Below, one piece after another: positions 1 to 7,772 of a stretch of 64,000 nt of DNA. The position numbers and the translations under genes are program-made. This stretch comes from Rhizobium sp. BT04 (GTDB taxonomy: Bacteria; Pseudomonadota; Alphaproteobacteria; Rhizobiales; Rhizobiaceae). The notes beneath the pieces were generated by a model. That model was not told the DNA's origin. It saw nothing but the letters and a program-made list of their open reading frames with translations, and ran no database searches. The stretch is from positions 152,651 through 216,650 of the forward strand of contig NZ_CP125648.1 of assembly GCF_030053135.1 (NCBI RefSeq), written 5' to 3'. The number at the start of each line of letters is the position of its first letter. The stretch's first letter is position 1.

Positions 1-420
1 GCCCAGATCGTCGATCTGATGAAGGATCTCAGGGCCAAGCTCGGCATGTCGGTCGTCTGGATCACCCACGACCTGGCGCTGATCGCCGGCCTCGTCGATC
101 GCGTCGCCGTCCTTTATGCCGGCACGGTGGTCGAAGATGCGCCGGTCGACGAGCTCTATGCCCGCCCGAGCCATCCCTATACGCGCGGCCTGCTGTCATC
201 GATCCCGAAGCTCTCGGACCCGCCGGCAAGCCGGCTGAGCTCGATCGGCGGCACGCCGCCGGAGCCCGGCCGCCGGCCGAAGGGATGCCCGTTTGCGCCA
301 CGCTGCCCGCTTGCCGAAAACATCTGCCACGAAAAGGTGCCGCAGCTCGAACCGCTGAGCGGCAGCAGCAATCACCGCGCCGCCTGTTTCGTCGTCCAGA
401 GAATGCAGGAAGCCGCATGA
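1..420 (+). CDS. Peptide-type ABC importer ATPase (DppD-like), 3' part only
   Basis: The frame is open from the first base (AQIVDLMKDL...), so this is the C-terminal ~139 residues of a gene that begins outside the window. The H-loop is visible in VVWITHD. It is followed by the C-terminal extension typical of oligopeptide/dipeptide ATPases: HPYTRGLL, then a cysteine-bearing CPFAPRCPLA segment. The stop overlaps the next gene's ATGATG start, so the two ATPases are translationally coupled, as DppD and DppF usually are. Walker A, signature and Walker B lie outside the window. Substrate unknown; the sugar-acid kinase downstream hints that it need not be a peptide. Confidence 0.9.
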   Translation, partial: AQIVDLMKDLRAKLGMSVVWITHDLALIAGLVDRVAVLYAGTVVEDAPVDELYARPSHPYTRGLLSSIPKLSDPPASRLSSIGGTPPEPGRRPKGCPFAPRCPLAENICHEKVPQLEPLSGSSNHRAACFVVQRMQEAA

Positions 421-1412
421 TGGGTGCTCAACCGCTGCTCAAGATCGAAAACCTGGTTAAGCATTTCCACGTCAAGCTCGGCGCCTTCGGTGAGCGTTCG
501 GCAACGGTCTATGCGCTCGACAATGTCAATCTCGACATCATGGAAGGCGAGACGCTGAGCCTCGTCGGCGAATCCGGCTGCGGCAAGTCGACGACCGGTT
601 TCACCATTCTCAACCTCTACAAGGCGACCAGCGGCAAGGTCGTCTACAAGGGCCAGGATCTGGCGACGCTCGACGAAAAACAGATGCGGCCCTTCCGCCG
701 CGACCTGCAGATCGTCTTCCAGGATCCGTATTCGACACTCAATCCGCGCATGACGGTGGGCGAGGCGATCGGCGAGCCGATCCTCTTCCACAAGCTCTGC
801 ACCAAGGCGGAACTGAAGGAGAGGGTGGCGACGCTGCTCACCGATGTCGGCCTGTCCACGCGGTTTGCCCAGCGTTACCCGCACGAGCTGTCCGGCGGCC
901 AGCGCCAGCGCGTCGTCATCGCCCGCGCGCTCGCCTGCCAGCCGAAATTCATCGTCTGCGACGAGGCGATTTCGGCGCTCGACGTGTCGATCCAGGCACA
1001 GATCATCAACCTGCTGCTCGATCTGCAGGAAAAATACGGGCTGACCTATCTGTTCATCGCCCATGATCTCGCGGTCGTGCGCCATATCAGCACCCGTGTC
1101 GGCGTCATGTATCTCGGGCGGCTCGCCGAACTTGCCACCCGCGAAGAACTCTTCGACAATCCGCTGCACCCCTATACCAGGGCGCTGCTGTCGGCGGTTC
1201 CGGAGACCGATCCGGAGCATGAGCGCACTCGCCAGCGCCAGATCCTACAAGGCGACGTGCCGAGCCCGCTGAACCCGCCGTCGGGCTGCCGTTTCCACAC
1301 GCGTTGCCCGATCGCCATGGATGTATGCAGCAAGCTCATTCCCGCTTGGAAGGAGGCCACGGCCGGCCATCTCGTCGCCTGCCACGCCGTCAATACCGGA
1401 CAGGTTGCATGA
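417..1412 (+). CDS. Peptide-type ABC importer ATPase (DppF-like)
   Basis: Cytoplasmic ATPase of about 331 residues that would pair with the preceding ATPase to power a DppBC-type permease. Visible motifs are Walker [11 protein letters not shown]-loop IVFQDPY, signature LSGGQRQR, Walker [13 protein letters not shown] and switch LFIAHD. The C-terminal HPYTRALL plus CRFHTRCP extension is that of oligopeptide/dipeptide family ATPases. Start: ATGATG overlaps the upstream TGA, so either Met can be used; the open frame further upstream does not look like this family. The next gene's ATG overlaps this stop, giving a three-gene coupled operon. Confidence 0.93.
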   Translation: MMGAQPLLKIENLVKHFHVKLGAFGERSATVYALDNVNLDIMEGETLSLVGESGCGKSTTGFTILNLYKATSGKVVYKGQDLATLDEKQMRPFRRDLQIVFQDPYSTLNPRMTVGEAIGEPILFHKLCTKAELKERVATLLTDVGLSTRFAQRYPHELSGGQRQRVVIARALACQPKFIVCDEAISALDVSIQAQIINLLLDLQEKYGLTYLFIAHDLAVVRHISTRVGVMYLGRLAELATREELFDNPLHPYTRALLSAVPETDPEHERTRQRQILQGDVPSPLNPPSGCRFHTRCPIAMDVCSKLIPAWKEATAGHLVACHAVNTGQVA

Positions 1413-2470
1413 CGCTGAAAGCCGCCATCATTGCCGACGATCTGACGGGCGCGCTCGATACCGGCACGCCCTTCGTCGCGGCCGGCCTTTCCGTTGCGGT
1501 CGCCGTCGATGTCGAGGCGGCGCAGCAGGCCTTTGCCACCGGCTGCGATGTCGTCGTCGTCAACACTGCCTCGCGCGCGCTCGGCGAGCGTGAGGCCGCC
1601 GAAAGGGTCCGGTCAGCGACGAAGGTGTTTCGTGAGGTGAAGCCCGGCGTCATCATGAAGAAGATCGACTCCCGCCTGAAGGGCAATGTCGCGGCGGAAA
1701 GCCTGGCGCTCGCGGATGCGCTCGGCCTGAAGAATATTCTTGTGGCGCCTGCCATTCCCGATCAAGAGCGCCTGACTTACCGAGGCTGTGTCGTCGGACG
1801 TGGCGTCAACAAACCGCTGCCCATCGCCAAGTTGTTCGAGGGCAGCGCAGACAATGTTGTCGTTGCGGATGCTGAGGACGATACTGATCTCGACCGGATC
1901 GTCGAAGGTCATGACTGGCTGAAGACGCTTGCGGTCGGTGCGCGCGGCCTCGGCGCGGCGCTCGCCCGCTGGCTCGGCGAAGCGGGGCGGCCGGTGACGG
2001 AATTTGCGGCGACCCAGCGCACGCTGTTTGCCTTTGGCTCGCGCGATCCAATTACGACTGCCCAGATGAACCGGCTCGAAGCCTCGGGCGCCTTGCGTAT
2101 GGTAGTGGACGCACCGATGGGCGAGATCGAATGCGGCGAGGGCCTGGCACTGCCGGCGCTGCTGCGCTGCAACGGCGATCTGGCGGCCGATGCGGGGCTT
2201 GTCGCCAGCCGCTTTGCGACAGGGGTCAAAACGGTGATCGACGACACCAAGCCCGATATGCTGATGGTTGGCGGCGGCGATACGGCGCTTGCCGTTTTTC
2301 AAGCGCTTGGTGTCAGGGTGCTGACGCCGAAGGGCGAGATCGAGGCCGGCGTTCCGTGGTTTGACGTCACGGCCGCCGACGGGCGGCATTTTCGGTGCGC
2401 CGTCAAGTCGGGGGGCTTCGGCAGACCCGATAGTTTGCTAAAACTGGTTCTTCGGAATCAGGCGGCATAG
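1409..2470 (+). CDS. Four-carbon acid sugar kinase family protein (OtnK/DUF1537)
   Basis: Predicted cytoplasmic kinase of the family that phosphorylates four-carbon sugar acids (erythronate, threonate, 3-oxo-tetronate). The N-terminal substrate domain starts with the family motif IADDLTGALDTG and has KIDSRLKGN; the C-terminal nucleotide domain has FGSRDPIT and VGGGDTA. At 353 residues it is shorter than the usual ~420. The ATG overlaps the upstream ATPase stop, so it is co-translated with an importer. That pairing suggests the importer carries a sugar-acid-like solute rather than peptides (inference). Its usual partners, PdxA2 and OtnC-like enzymes, are not in the window. The stop codon sits inside the left arm of a palindrome. 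Confidence 0.85.
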   Translation: MTLKAAIIADDLTGALDTGTPFVAAGLSVAVAVDVEAAQQAFATGCDVVVVNTASRALGEREAAERVRSATKVFREVKPGVIMKKIDSRLKGNVAAESLALADALGLKNILVAPAIPDQERLTYRGCVVGRGVNKPLPIAKLFEGSADNVVVADAEDDTDLDRIVEGHDWLKTLAVGARGLGAALARWLGEAGRPVTEFAATQRTLFAFGSRDPITTAQMNRLEASGALRMVVDAPMGEIECGEGLALPALLRCNGDLAADAGLVASRFATGVKTVIDDTKPDMLMVGGGDTALAVFQALGVRVLTPKGEIEAGVPWFDVTAADGRHFRCAVKSGGFGRPDSLLKLVLRNQAA

Positions 2471-2512
2471 AACAGGATGATTTTAGGCCGAGCCGGTAAT
2501 CATCCTGTTCTA
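2468..2512. repeat. Palindrome at operon end (15-bp perfect arms)
   Basis: The arms TAGAACAGGATGATT (2468-2482) and AATCATCCTGTTCTA (2498-2512) are perfect reverse complements around a 15-nt loop. The kinase stop codon is the first three bases of the left arm. No run of T follows either arm, so this is not a classical intrinsic terminator. It may be an RNA-stabilising or bidirectional 3' hairpin, or part of a dispersed intergenic repeat; similar ACAGGATGATT palindromes are, from memory, common in rhizobial genomes. Confidence 0.75.
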
Positions 2513-2525
2513 AATTCTATAGTTG

Positions 2526-2569
2526 GAGCATGATGCCGAAAACCGCTCACACTTTTCGGCATCATGCTC
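2526..2569. repeat. Dispersed rhizobial palindromic repeat, copy 1
   Basis: Perfect 17-bp arms (GAGCATGATGCCGAAAA at 2526-2542 and its reverse complement at 2553-2569) enclose the loop CCGCTCACAC. A second copy with the same loop and right arm, but a 4-nt insertion in the left arm, lies at 51496-51543. Both copies continue with TAGT. Repetition at two unrelated intergenic sites argues for a mobile or dispersed intergenic repeat rather than a gene-specific operator. Confidence 0.85.
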
Positions 2570-2596
2570 TAGTAAGATACCGTCGGGGAGAATGAC

Positions 2597-3361
2597 GTGG
2601 TTGAAGTGAATGGCGAATCTTTGAACGCGGAAGCCGGCCCGCCGGGCAAGCCGGAACGCGGCAAGGCCGTCAAACTGGTCGATCGCGTCTTCGACCAATT
2701 GCTTGAGCGTATCCGCGGCGGAAACTATCCGCCGGATTCCCGTCTTCCCGGCGAACATGAACTTGCCTCGATGCTGGGTGTTTCCAGGCCCATCGTTCGC
2801 GATGCGCTGGCCCGCCTGCGCGATCAGGGCATGGTCTATGCCCGGCAGGGCGCCGGCACCTTCGTCAGCGCGCATGGGTCGCCGACGACGCAGCTTGCCT
2901 ATTCGCCGGTCAAGACGATCGCCGACATTCAGCGCTGCTACGAATTTCGCCTGACCATTGAGCCGGCCGCCGCCTATTTCGCCGCCAAACGCCGCAACGA
3001 GCAGGCGATCCAGAAGATTGCCAGCGCGCTTGCCGATCTGCGCGAGGCGACCAGCCATCAGCTTCATCGCACCGACGCCGATTTCATCTTCCATCGCGCG
3101 GTGACCGAGGCTGCTAATAATCACTATTACACGGCCTCGATCGATGCGCTGAAAGCCCATATCGCCGTTGGTATGCATCTCCACGGCCTCTCGCTGCTTG
3201 GTCCCCGCCAGGGGCTGGAGCAGGTCTATGAAGAGCATAACGCCATCTACAAGGCGATCGCCGATGGCCGGCCTGACGACGCGCAAAGACTGATGAAGGC
3301 GCATCTCGAAGGTTCCCGCGATCGTCTGTTCGAAGGCAGGGCGCTCGACCTGTCCTTCTGA
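2597..3361 (+). CDS. GntR-family regulator, FadR subfamily (FCD domain)
   Basis: Transcription factor of 254 residues. It has an N-terminal winged helix (about residues 25-95: VDRVFDQLLERIRGG...LPGEHELASMLGVSRPIVRDALARLRDQGMV) and a C-terminal helical FCD ligand-binding domain with the metal/effector-type pattern around DADFIFHRAV. The GTG start is supported by GGGGAG about 7 nt upstream. It lies directly downstream of the importer/kinase operon on the same strand, separated by two palindromes, so it is a plausible local regulator of that operon (inference). Its effector cannot be told from the sequence. Confidence 0.9.
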   Translation: MVEVNGESLNAEAGPPGKPERGKAVKLVDRVFDQLLERIRGGNYPPDSRLPGEHELASMLGVSRPIVRDALARLRDQGMVYARQGAGTFVSAHGSPTTQLAYSPVKTIADIQRCYEFRLTIEPAAAYFAAKRRNEQAIQKIASALADLREATSHQLHRTDADFIFHRAVTEAANNHYYTASIDALKAHIAVGMHLHGLSLLGPRQGLEQVYEEHNAIYKAIADGRPDDAQRLMKAHLEGSRDRLFEGRALDLSF

Positions 3362-3394
3362 AGCACGTCCGCGGGCAGACAAGCGCACCTTCGC

Positions 3395-3703
3395 TCAAGC
3401 TGCCCGGATCGTCGGGATGCCGGAGACGTCCACCTCCCGTTCGGCGTGCCAAGCATCATAGGCAGCCTGCATTCGTAGCCATATTGCGGGACCATCACCG
3501 AACAATTTCCCAAGCCGAGCAGCGACATTGGGCGACACTGGCTTCTTCTCATTCAGAATATCGTAGAGTTGCTGACGCGAGATTCCGAGCAGATTGGAGA
3601 TTTCCACCTTGGTTTTTCCCGTTGCGGGGATGATGTCCTCAAGCAGTGCTCCAGGATGGGAAGGGCAGCGCGTCGTCGGCCTCGTCGTTTCATATACGGG
3701 CAT
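3395..3703 (-). CDS. higA: HigA-family antitoxin (XRE helix-turn-helix)
   Basis: Antitoxin of 102 residues from the internal Met (MPVYETTRPTTRCPSHPG). The HigA hallmark HPGALLEDIIP is followed by an XRE-type helix-turn-helix: TKVEISNLLGISRQQLYDILNEKKPVSPNVAARLGKLF. An upstream in-frame Met (3793) would overlap the toxin gene, so 3703 is preferred; it leaves 26 nt between toxin stop and antitoxin start. It should neutralise the toxin encoded just upstream and repress the shared promoter, as is known for HigBA systems. Confidence 0.92.
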   Translation of the reverse strand: MPVYETTRPTTRCPSHPGALLEDIIPATGKTKVEISNLLGISRQQLYDILNEKKPVSPNVAARLGKLFGDGPAIWLRMQAAYDAWHAEREVDVSGIPTIRAA

Positions 3704-3729
3704 TAAGTCATTCCCCAGTCCGAGCCGCC

Positions 3730-4008
3730 TCAGTGATATTGCTCGAAATCGACGCGGGCGGCATCGTTGCCGTCGAACTCGAATGTAATGCACCAGGGTC
3801 CGTTGACATGAACGGTGTACCGGGTGGGATGATGACCCTTCAGGCCATGGAAGTCGAACCCCGGGAGGTTCATGTCATCAGGCTTTTCGGCCTGTTCCAG
3901 GCGGTCGAGCCGGATCAGAATGCGCTTTTGCAGCTTGGCATCGATCTTTGCAGTTTTGCCTGTCTCAAAAAGATCTGCCAGAGCTTTGTTTCTGAACGAC
4001 TTGATCAT
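3730..4008 (-). CDS. higB: HigB/RelE-superfamily toxin
   Basis: A 92-residue toxin starting MIKSFRNKALADLFE with the family features LQKRILIRLDRLEQAE, LPGFDFHGLKGHHPTRYTVHVNGPWCITFEF and a C-terminal basic/aromatic core. Members are ribosome-dependent mRNA endonucleases (known of the family). Gene order toxin then antitoxin is the HigBA arrangement, the reverse of RelBE. A strong promoter lies directly upstream. Confidence 0.92.
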   Translation of the reverse strand: MIKSFRNKALADLFETGKTAKIDAKLQKRILIRLDRLEQAEKPDDMNLPGFDFHGLKGHHPTRYTVHVNGPWCITFEFDGNDAARVDFEQYH

Positions 4009-4014
4009 GATCGA

Positions 4015-4056
4015 TTTGTAAACTTTTAGCTGACATGTGTCAATATTTAGCTTACA
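4015..4056 (-). promoter_or_regulatory. higBA promoter with overlapping operator-like repeats
   Basis: On the minus strand TTGACA (4038-4043) and TACAAA (4015-4020) are separated by exactly 17 bp, a near-consensus sigma-70 promoter ending 6 bp before the toxin start. The inverted repeat TGACA-TG-TGTCA (4031-4042) overlaps the -35, and TTTAGCTGACA / TTTAGCTTACA (4025-4035, 4046-4056) repeat with a 21-bp period, about two helical turns. This suits autorepression by HigA or HigBA (inference). Confidence 0.75.
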
Positions 4057-4104
4057 AGCAGAATGATAGGATCACATCGACCTTTTGGTGCCAGAGATCG
4101 ATTG

Positions 4105-4557
4105 TCAGCCGGATTTCTGCTTCTTAATGATGCTGATGTTGCCGCTCACTTCGAGGATTGCGAATTTGATCTCCGTCACGCTCTCGATGCCTTCCTGGCT
4201 TCGCGCTGCTTGCATGACATCTTCCTTCTGCAGGCGGGCTCCTTTGAGCGCGCGTTCGTCGTAGACGCCATCCGTCACGAGAACGGTTGGAACACCATCG
4301 ACGATATGCGCCGCGCGAGGCCACCACCTCTTGACGTAGGAAAGGCCGATGTCGGTCGTAAACAGCGTCAGGATCAAGACGACGGCGTTGGTGATCGAGA
4401 AGTCATCGCCCAGCATCGCCTGCTGCGTGGTTTCGGAGATAACCAGCACGATGACCAGATCGAACGGCGTCATCTGGGCCAGTGTCCGTCTTCCCGACAA
4501 ACGGATGATCACGAGCAGCGTGAAATAAATTGCCAGTCCGCGTAATACCGCATCCAC
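4105..4557 (-). CDS. DUF421 (YetF/YcaP-like) membrane protein
   Basis: About 150 residues. Three hydrophobic segments (VDAVLRGLAIYFTLLVIIRL; FDLVIVLVISETTQQAM; ITNAVVLILTLFTTDIGLSYV) precede a cytosolic DUF421 domain with GVPTVLVTDGVYDERALKGARLQKEDVMQAAR and IKFAILEVSGNISIIKK. The GTG start at 4557 is favoured: homologues begin near DAVLRG, GAGGG lies about 9 nt upstream, and it avoids overlapping the upstream gene, which stops at 4568. An ATG at 4608 is the alternative (167 aa). Family function is not established; related proteins occur in stress and spore membranes. Probably co-transcribed with the upstream methyltransferase fusion. Confidence 0.85.
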   Translation of the reverse strand: MDAVLRGLAIYFTLLVIIRLSGRRTLAQMTPFDLVIVLVISETTQQAMLGDDFSITNAVVLILTLFTTDIGLSYVKRWWPRAAHIVDGVPTVLVTDGVYDERALKGARLQKEDVMQAARSQEGIESVTEIKFAILEVSGNISIIKKQKSG

Positions 4558-4567
4558 CGTGCTGCCC

Positions 4568-5800
4568 TCATGGAAAGATGAAAGTGGATTGGGCGCGAGT
4601 CTCCCCACCCATGCCGACGGTGGCGCGACGAGCGCCGGGGAGCTGTGTCTTCAGCCGGAACACGATCTGCGTCGACCCTGCCGGATCGGCGGGGAAGACA
4701 TAACCTATCCGTCCCTCACGCGCGAAAGTCGCTTTTTGGGGCGGGTCGATGCCTTGGATCGAGAACGTTTGAAGAAAGGCGGCATCGATCGTGAACACCC
4801 TGTCTTCGGATGACGGAATGAATTTCACCGTCATATCCTCGGGCGCATTCCATCGGGAGATCACGGGAAAATCCACGGAGCCATCGGGCAATAGGAGTGT
4901 TTGCCGTGAAAATGGACCGCCCCTTCCGAGCAAGCCCAGCAAGCTGGTCGCCAGAAGAAGCGTAAACACCACCCAGGAAATGCGTTGAACGGCCCAGAAC
5001 CGTTGCTGGAATTCGCTATGATCAATCACGCCTTCCGGCAGTGCGGGCGATTTATGCATTTTTCCCATGCCCGCTCCTTCAGCGTTTCGCGGAGAACTTT
5101 GCGCGGAGGCAAAAGTTCCCGATGATGACGGGGCGGGTGCCGTGTACATCGGATGTGCAGCAGTCCAGGCGTCTTCGCCGATCAAGGGAACGAAGCGCAC
5201 ACCGCCGAGATCTTCGTCCTCGAACGCGGTTGCCCCAGTGCGCGTGATGCGTTTCAGCCGCTGTTCTTCACCGCGGCCGACCGGGATGATGAGCCTGCCT
5301 CCGAGGCCCAGCTGTTCTTTCAACGCGGTCGGCACCTGGGGGGCGCTCGCAGAAACGATAATGGCATTGAACGGGGCGGCGTCCGGCCAGCCTTTGCTGC
5401 CATCGCCCACGCGAACGTCTATGTTGCGGTATCCGAGTTTCTCGAACCGTTCGCTGGCCTGAAGTGCCAGGCTTTCATGTCGCTCGATTGAATAGACCTG
5501 CCTTGCTATCCGGCTGATGAGGGCTGAAGCGTAGCCGGAGCCCGTTCCGACCTCGAGCACTTTGTCGCCGGCATCCAGCTTGGCCTTTTCGAGCATCAGG
5601 GCCACAATGAATGGTTGCGAGATTGTCTGGCCCTCGCCGATCGACAGCGGTGCATCTTCATAGGCGAATTCCTCGCAGCCGGGAGCGACGAATTTTTCGC
5701 GTGGCACCGTGCGCATCGCCGCGGTGACGTTTTGATCGCGAATGCCACGACGCGTAACGTGGTGCTCCACCATGTGATCTCGGATGCGCGTCATATCCAT
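4568..5800 (-). CDS. Protein-L-isoaspartate O-methyltransferase fused to a single-pass membrane domain
   Basis: 410 residues. Residues 1-215 are a full PCMT domain: MVEHHVTRRGIRDQNV, REKFVAPG, EGQTISQPFIVALM, SAM-binding VLEVGTGSGYASA, IPVGRGEEQRL, and the usual end near FVPLIGEDAW. PCMT repairs isoaspartyl damage in proteins. A low-complexity linker follows, then about 166 residues with one membrane segment (WVVFTLLLATSLLGLLG) and an apparently extracytoplasmic beta-rich tail I do not recognise. The junction holds an ATG with an ideal ribosome binding site (see the 5066 entry), so the tail may also be made alone. A fusion by loss of the PCMT stop, or a true two-domain protein, are both possible. 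Confidence 0.85.
   Translation of the reverse strand: MDMTRIRDHMVEHHVTRRGIRDQNVTAAMRTVPREKFVAPGCEEFAYEDAPLSIGEGQTISQPFIVALMLEKAKLDAGDKVLEVGTGSGYASALISRIARQVYSIERHESLALQASERFEKLGYRNIDVRVGDGSKGWPDAAPFNAIIVSASAPQVPTALKEQLGLGGRLIIPVGRGEEQRLKRITRTGATAFEDEDLGGVRFVPLIGEDAWTAAHPMYTAPAPSSSGTFASAQSSPRNAEGAGMGKMHKSPALPEGVIDHSEFQQRFWAVQRISWVVFTLLLATSLLGLLGRGGPFSRQTLLLPDGSVDFPVISRWNAPEDMTVKFIPSSEDRVFTIDAAFLQTFSIQGIDPPQKATFAREGRIGYVFPADPAGSTQIVFRLKTQLPGARRATVGMGGETRAQSTFIFP
5066..5079 (-). promoter_or_regulatory. Internal ribosome binding site and ATG inside the methyltransferase fusion
   Basis: On the minus strand AAGGAG (5079-5074), a 5-nt spacer and ATG (5068-5066) lie in frame at residue 245 of the 410-residue ORF, exactly at the boundary between the methyltransferase and the membrane domain. 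Such a perfect Shine-Dalgarno suggests separate translation of a 166-residue membrane protein, MGKMHKSPALPEG..., from within the fused gene. Confidence 0.6.
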
Positions 5801-6282
5801 GGATCAGTTCCACTGTCCCGATCGCATCTTGGCAAACTTCCGGGCGGTGCAGAATGTAAAACAAATCGGCGACCGGGGAGTTCCTTGGATCGGCAGGTTT
5901 TGGCACGCGGCGAGGCTGTCAAATTCGATGCCCGATACGTTGGGGAACGCTTCTCCGATCCGATTCAAGGGTGCTCAACAGGTCTTTTCTTCCGAGACCC
6001 GTCATTGCGGTGCTTTTGCTCGGTCCATGTTGGTAACTTAGTGTGAAGAGCGAAGTTCGACAGGCATGTGCAAATCAGGAAGCCTGGCATGAACATCTTC
6101 TTCGAGAGATGGGGGCATCGGCGCCCGAAGCCGTTCTTTAAGGATCAGTGCGAGGAACTGGTTGGCAGCCGACATCGGCGCCATCGTGTGGGGCTCGAGG
6201 CCTGAGAAATACCGAATTTTCCTTTCTAAGGGGAAGCTCCCACAGACTCCGTGAGACAGCTCCCTGGTACTTACGACACCGC
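5801..6282. other. Intergenic stretch without a recognisable gene
   Basis: About 480 bp between the methyltransferase fusion and the LuxR-type regulator, both on the minus strand. Reading frames here are short and resemble no family I know. The part near 6200-6290 carries two AGCTCCC direct repeats and may hold the regulator's 3' end signals. No clear promoter, RNA gene or terminator was found. Confidence 0.5.
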
Positions 6283-7044
6283 CTAACTCGGCAAGGCGTC
6301 ATGCCCGCCGGCGGCTCTTTGAACCAAGCGCGCAACCACCTCGGTGCGGTTCTGCGCCTGCAACTTGCGCATTATATGTTGCAAATGCATCTTCACCGTA
6401 TGCCCCGACAAATTGAGTTTTCCCGCAATGACCTTGTTTGAGCAGCCGCATTGCAACTCTGCGAGGATATCCGTCTCCCGGGGAGTGAAATCGGCAATCG
6501 CCAAGTACTGCGTCCTATCATCCAAGCTTTTTTCGGCCTCATTTCTCGGCGGGCTATGCTCGCTCGAGCCTGCTGTAACAGCGCCCAATAGCTGTGGGAA
6601 AAATGTTCCTCCTGCCAGGACGAGACGAAGACCGGCAAGGGCAATGTCAACGGGCAGTGAAGTCGAGAAAAAGCCGCGGATGCCCATCTTGAGCGCCTGA
6701 CGGGCTATGATGGCGTCATCCGTATCTGAGAGCAAAGTGATCGGAACCTCAGGAAAACGCGCGGCAATTGCCGCGAGATCATCACGCAGGCTGGCGCTCT
6801 CGACACCTCTGCCGGCCAGATCCAATGCAATCAAACGCACCTCAGCTCCAAGAGCTCGATCGAGACTCTCGATAGAGATCAAATCTATAAAGTTCCACCC
6901 AGCAAATTCACCCTGAAGAAGCTTCACCACGGTCGTGCGCGCCAAGGTAGAGTGCTCAATGATGATCACAGTTGGTGCATTGCGCCCCATACGGCGCTTA
7001 GGTCTAGCAATATCGGACACTTGCGTGCTCCCCAGAATTTGCAA
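6283..7044 (-). CDS. LuxR/FixJ-type regulator with a degenerate receiver domain
   Basis: 253 residues. Residues ~25-145 look like a response-regulator receiver (APTVIIIEHSTLARTTVVKLL; RLIALDLAG as possible phosphoacceptor region; PITLLSDTDD; MGIRGFFSTS). The acidic pair and the conserved lysine are not intact, so phosphorylation is doubtful. Residues ~180-245 are a clear GerE/LuxR helix-turn-helix: FTPRETDILAELQCGCSNKVIAGKLNLSGHTVKMHLQHIMRKL. It lies at the edge of the glycine-rich/type I export island and is the obvious candidate regulator for it (inference). Its upstream region is AT-rich with a perfect palindrome. Confidence 0.85.
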   Translation of the reverse strand: MQILGSTQVSDIARPKRRMGRNAPTVIIIEHSTLARTTVVKLLQGEFAGWNFIDLISIESLDRALGAEVRLIALDLAGRGVESASLRDDLAAIAARFPEVPITLLSDTDDAIIARQALKMGIRGFFSTSLPVDIALAGLRLVLAGGTFFPQLLGAVTAGSSEHSPPRNEAEKSLDDRTQYLAIADFTPRETDILAELQCGCSNKVIAGKLNLSGHTVKMHLQHIMRKLQAQNRTEVVARLVQRAAGGHDALPS

Positions 7045-7083
7045 CGCAACAGTTGTTCATATTATTCCTCTTCTCACTACATG

Positions 7084-7138
7084 TCATGATAAAAAGCGAG
7101 TGTATTATTGATATCAATAGTCTGATCTCTCATGATAA
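7084..7138. promoter_or_regulatory. AT-rich control region with palindrome and flanking direct repeats
   Basis: TATTGATATCAATA (7106-7119) is a perfect 14-bp palindrome. It is flanked by two copies of TCATGATAA (7084-7092 and 7130-7138). The segment lies 40-95 bp upstream of the LuxR-type gene in a pocket far more AT-rich than its surroundings. It looks like an operator, possibly autoregulatory; which protein binds is unknown. Confidence 0.5.
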
Positions 7139-7141
7139 TTC

Positions 7142-7393
7142 TTATAGTCTATAAGATTTCATCGATAGATAACTGGGCTTGCGGAGAACATTGAAGAGCT
7201 TGTTCATGAGGGCCTGCTGGTTCGACTTGTCGCTGCAGATTTTCCAGCCTTCGCTGAATTCACGTATGGCAAGCGGGTCAACAAAGCTTTCAAAGGCACT
7301 GAAAAGGCAACCGATCTGCCGCAGAACCATTGAGGAAAGAGCCATTGGATATAACAAGCTGGCGATCGGCTCGGCTTTGTTTCCATATCTCAA
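7142..7393 (-). CDS. Doubtful small hypothetical protein
   Basis: An 83-residue frame (MRYGNKAEPIASLLYPMALSS...) in a low-G+C pocket. I recognise no family. It has no convincing ribosome binding site, and an opposing 105-residue frame (7179-7496, plus strand) is equally open, so neither can be trusted. The unusual base composition suggests horizontally acquired or decayed DNA. Confidence 0.2.
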   Translation of the reverse strand: MRYGNKAEPIASLLYPMALSSMVLRQIGCLFSAFESFVDPLAIREFSEGWKICSDKSNQQALMNKLFNVLRKPSYLSMKSYRL

Positions 7394-7772
7394 TGCAAAG
7401 CGGTCGCAGATCCCGACAGCAAAACGACAAAGGCGAAAAGCAACAAAATTACAAGTTTACCGATTACCCGTTATGATTAGTGAAACTACGCTCTAATGAC
7501 GCATTAATACCAGTTGCCATCGTTCTCACTCAGGCAACACCGCCCTCCGGCACAGTCAGACGCCGGCCAGAGGCAACGGCGTCTGGCGGCATAAATCGGC
7601 GACGATGCGGATGAGGGCAGGGTGGGATGTTCGGTGTCTCGGTCCGTTCCGTGCCATATCGGCCCAAGAGACGAAAGCCGGGCGGAGGACGCGCTTCAAC
7701 ATATGGCTTGAAAAATGACACGAAGCACAGGCTCGTGCAGTTGGACCTTTGCAATGCAAGAGAGTCTGTCCG
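7394..7772. other. Intergenic stretch downstream of the glycine-rich gene
   Basis: No reading frame here resembles a known protein. The left half shares the low G+C of the neighbouring pocket; the right half returns to typical composition and forms the 3' flank of the glycine-rich gene. I found no clear terminator. Confidence 0.45.

Noticed and set aside
4001..4014. TTGATCATGATCGA resembling an FNR/FixK box
   Set aside because: The right half-site is ATCGA rather than ATCAA and the site lies over the HigB start codon, not at an activating position.
7179..7496. 105-codon plus-strand frame in the AT-rich pocket
   Set aside because: No recognisable family, no ribosome binding site, and an equally open frame on the other strand.
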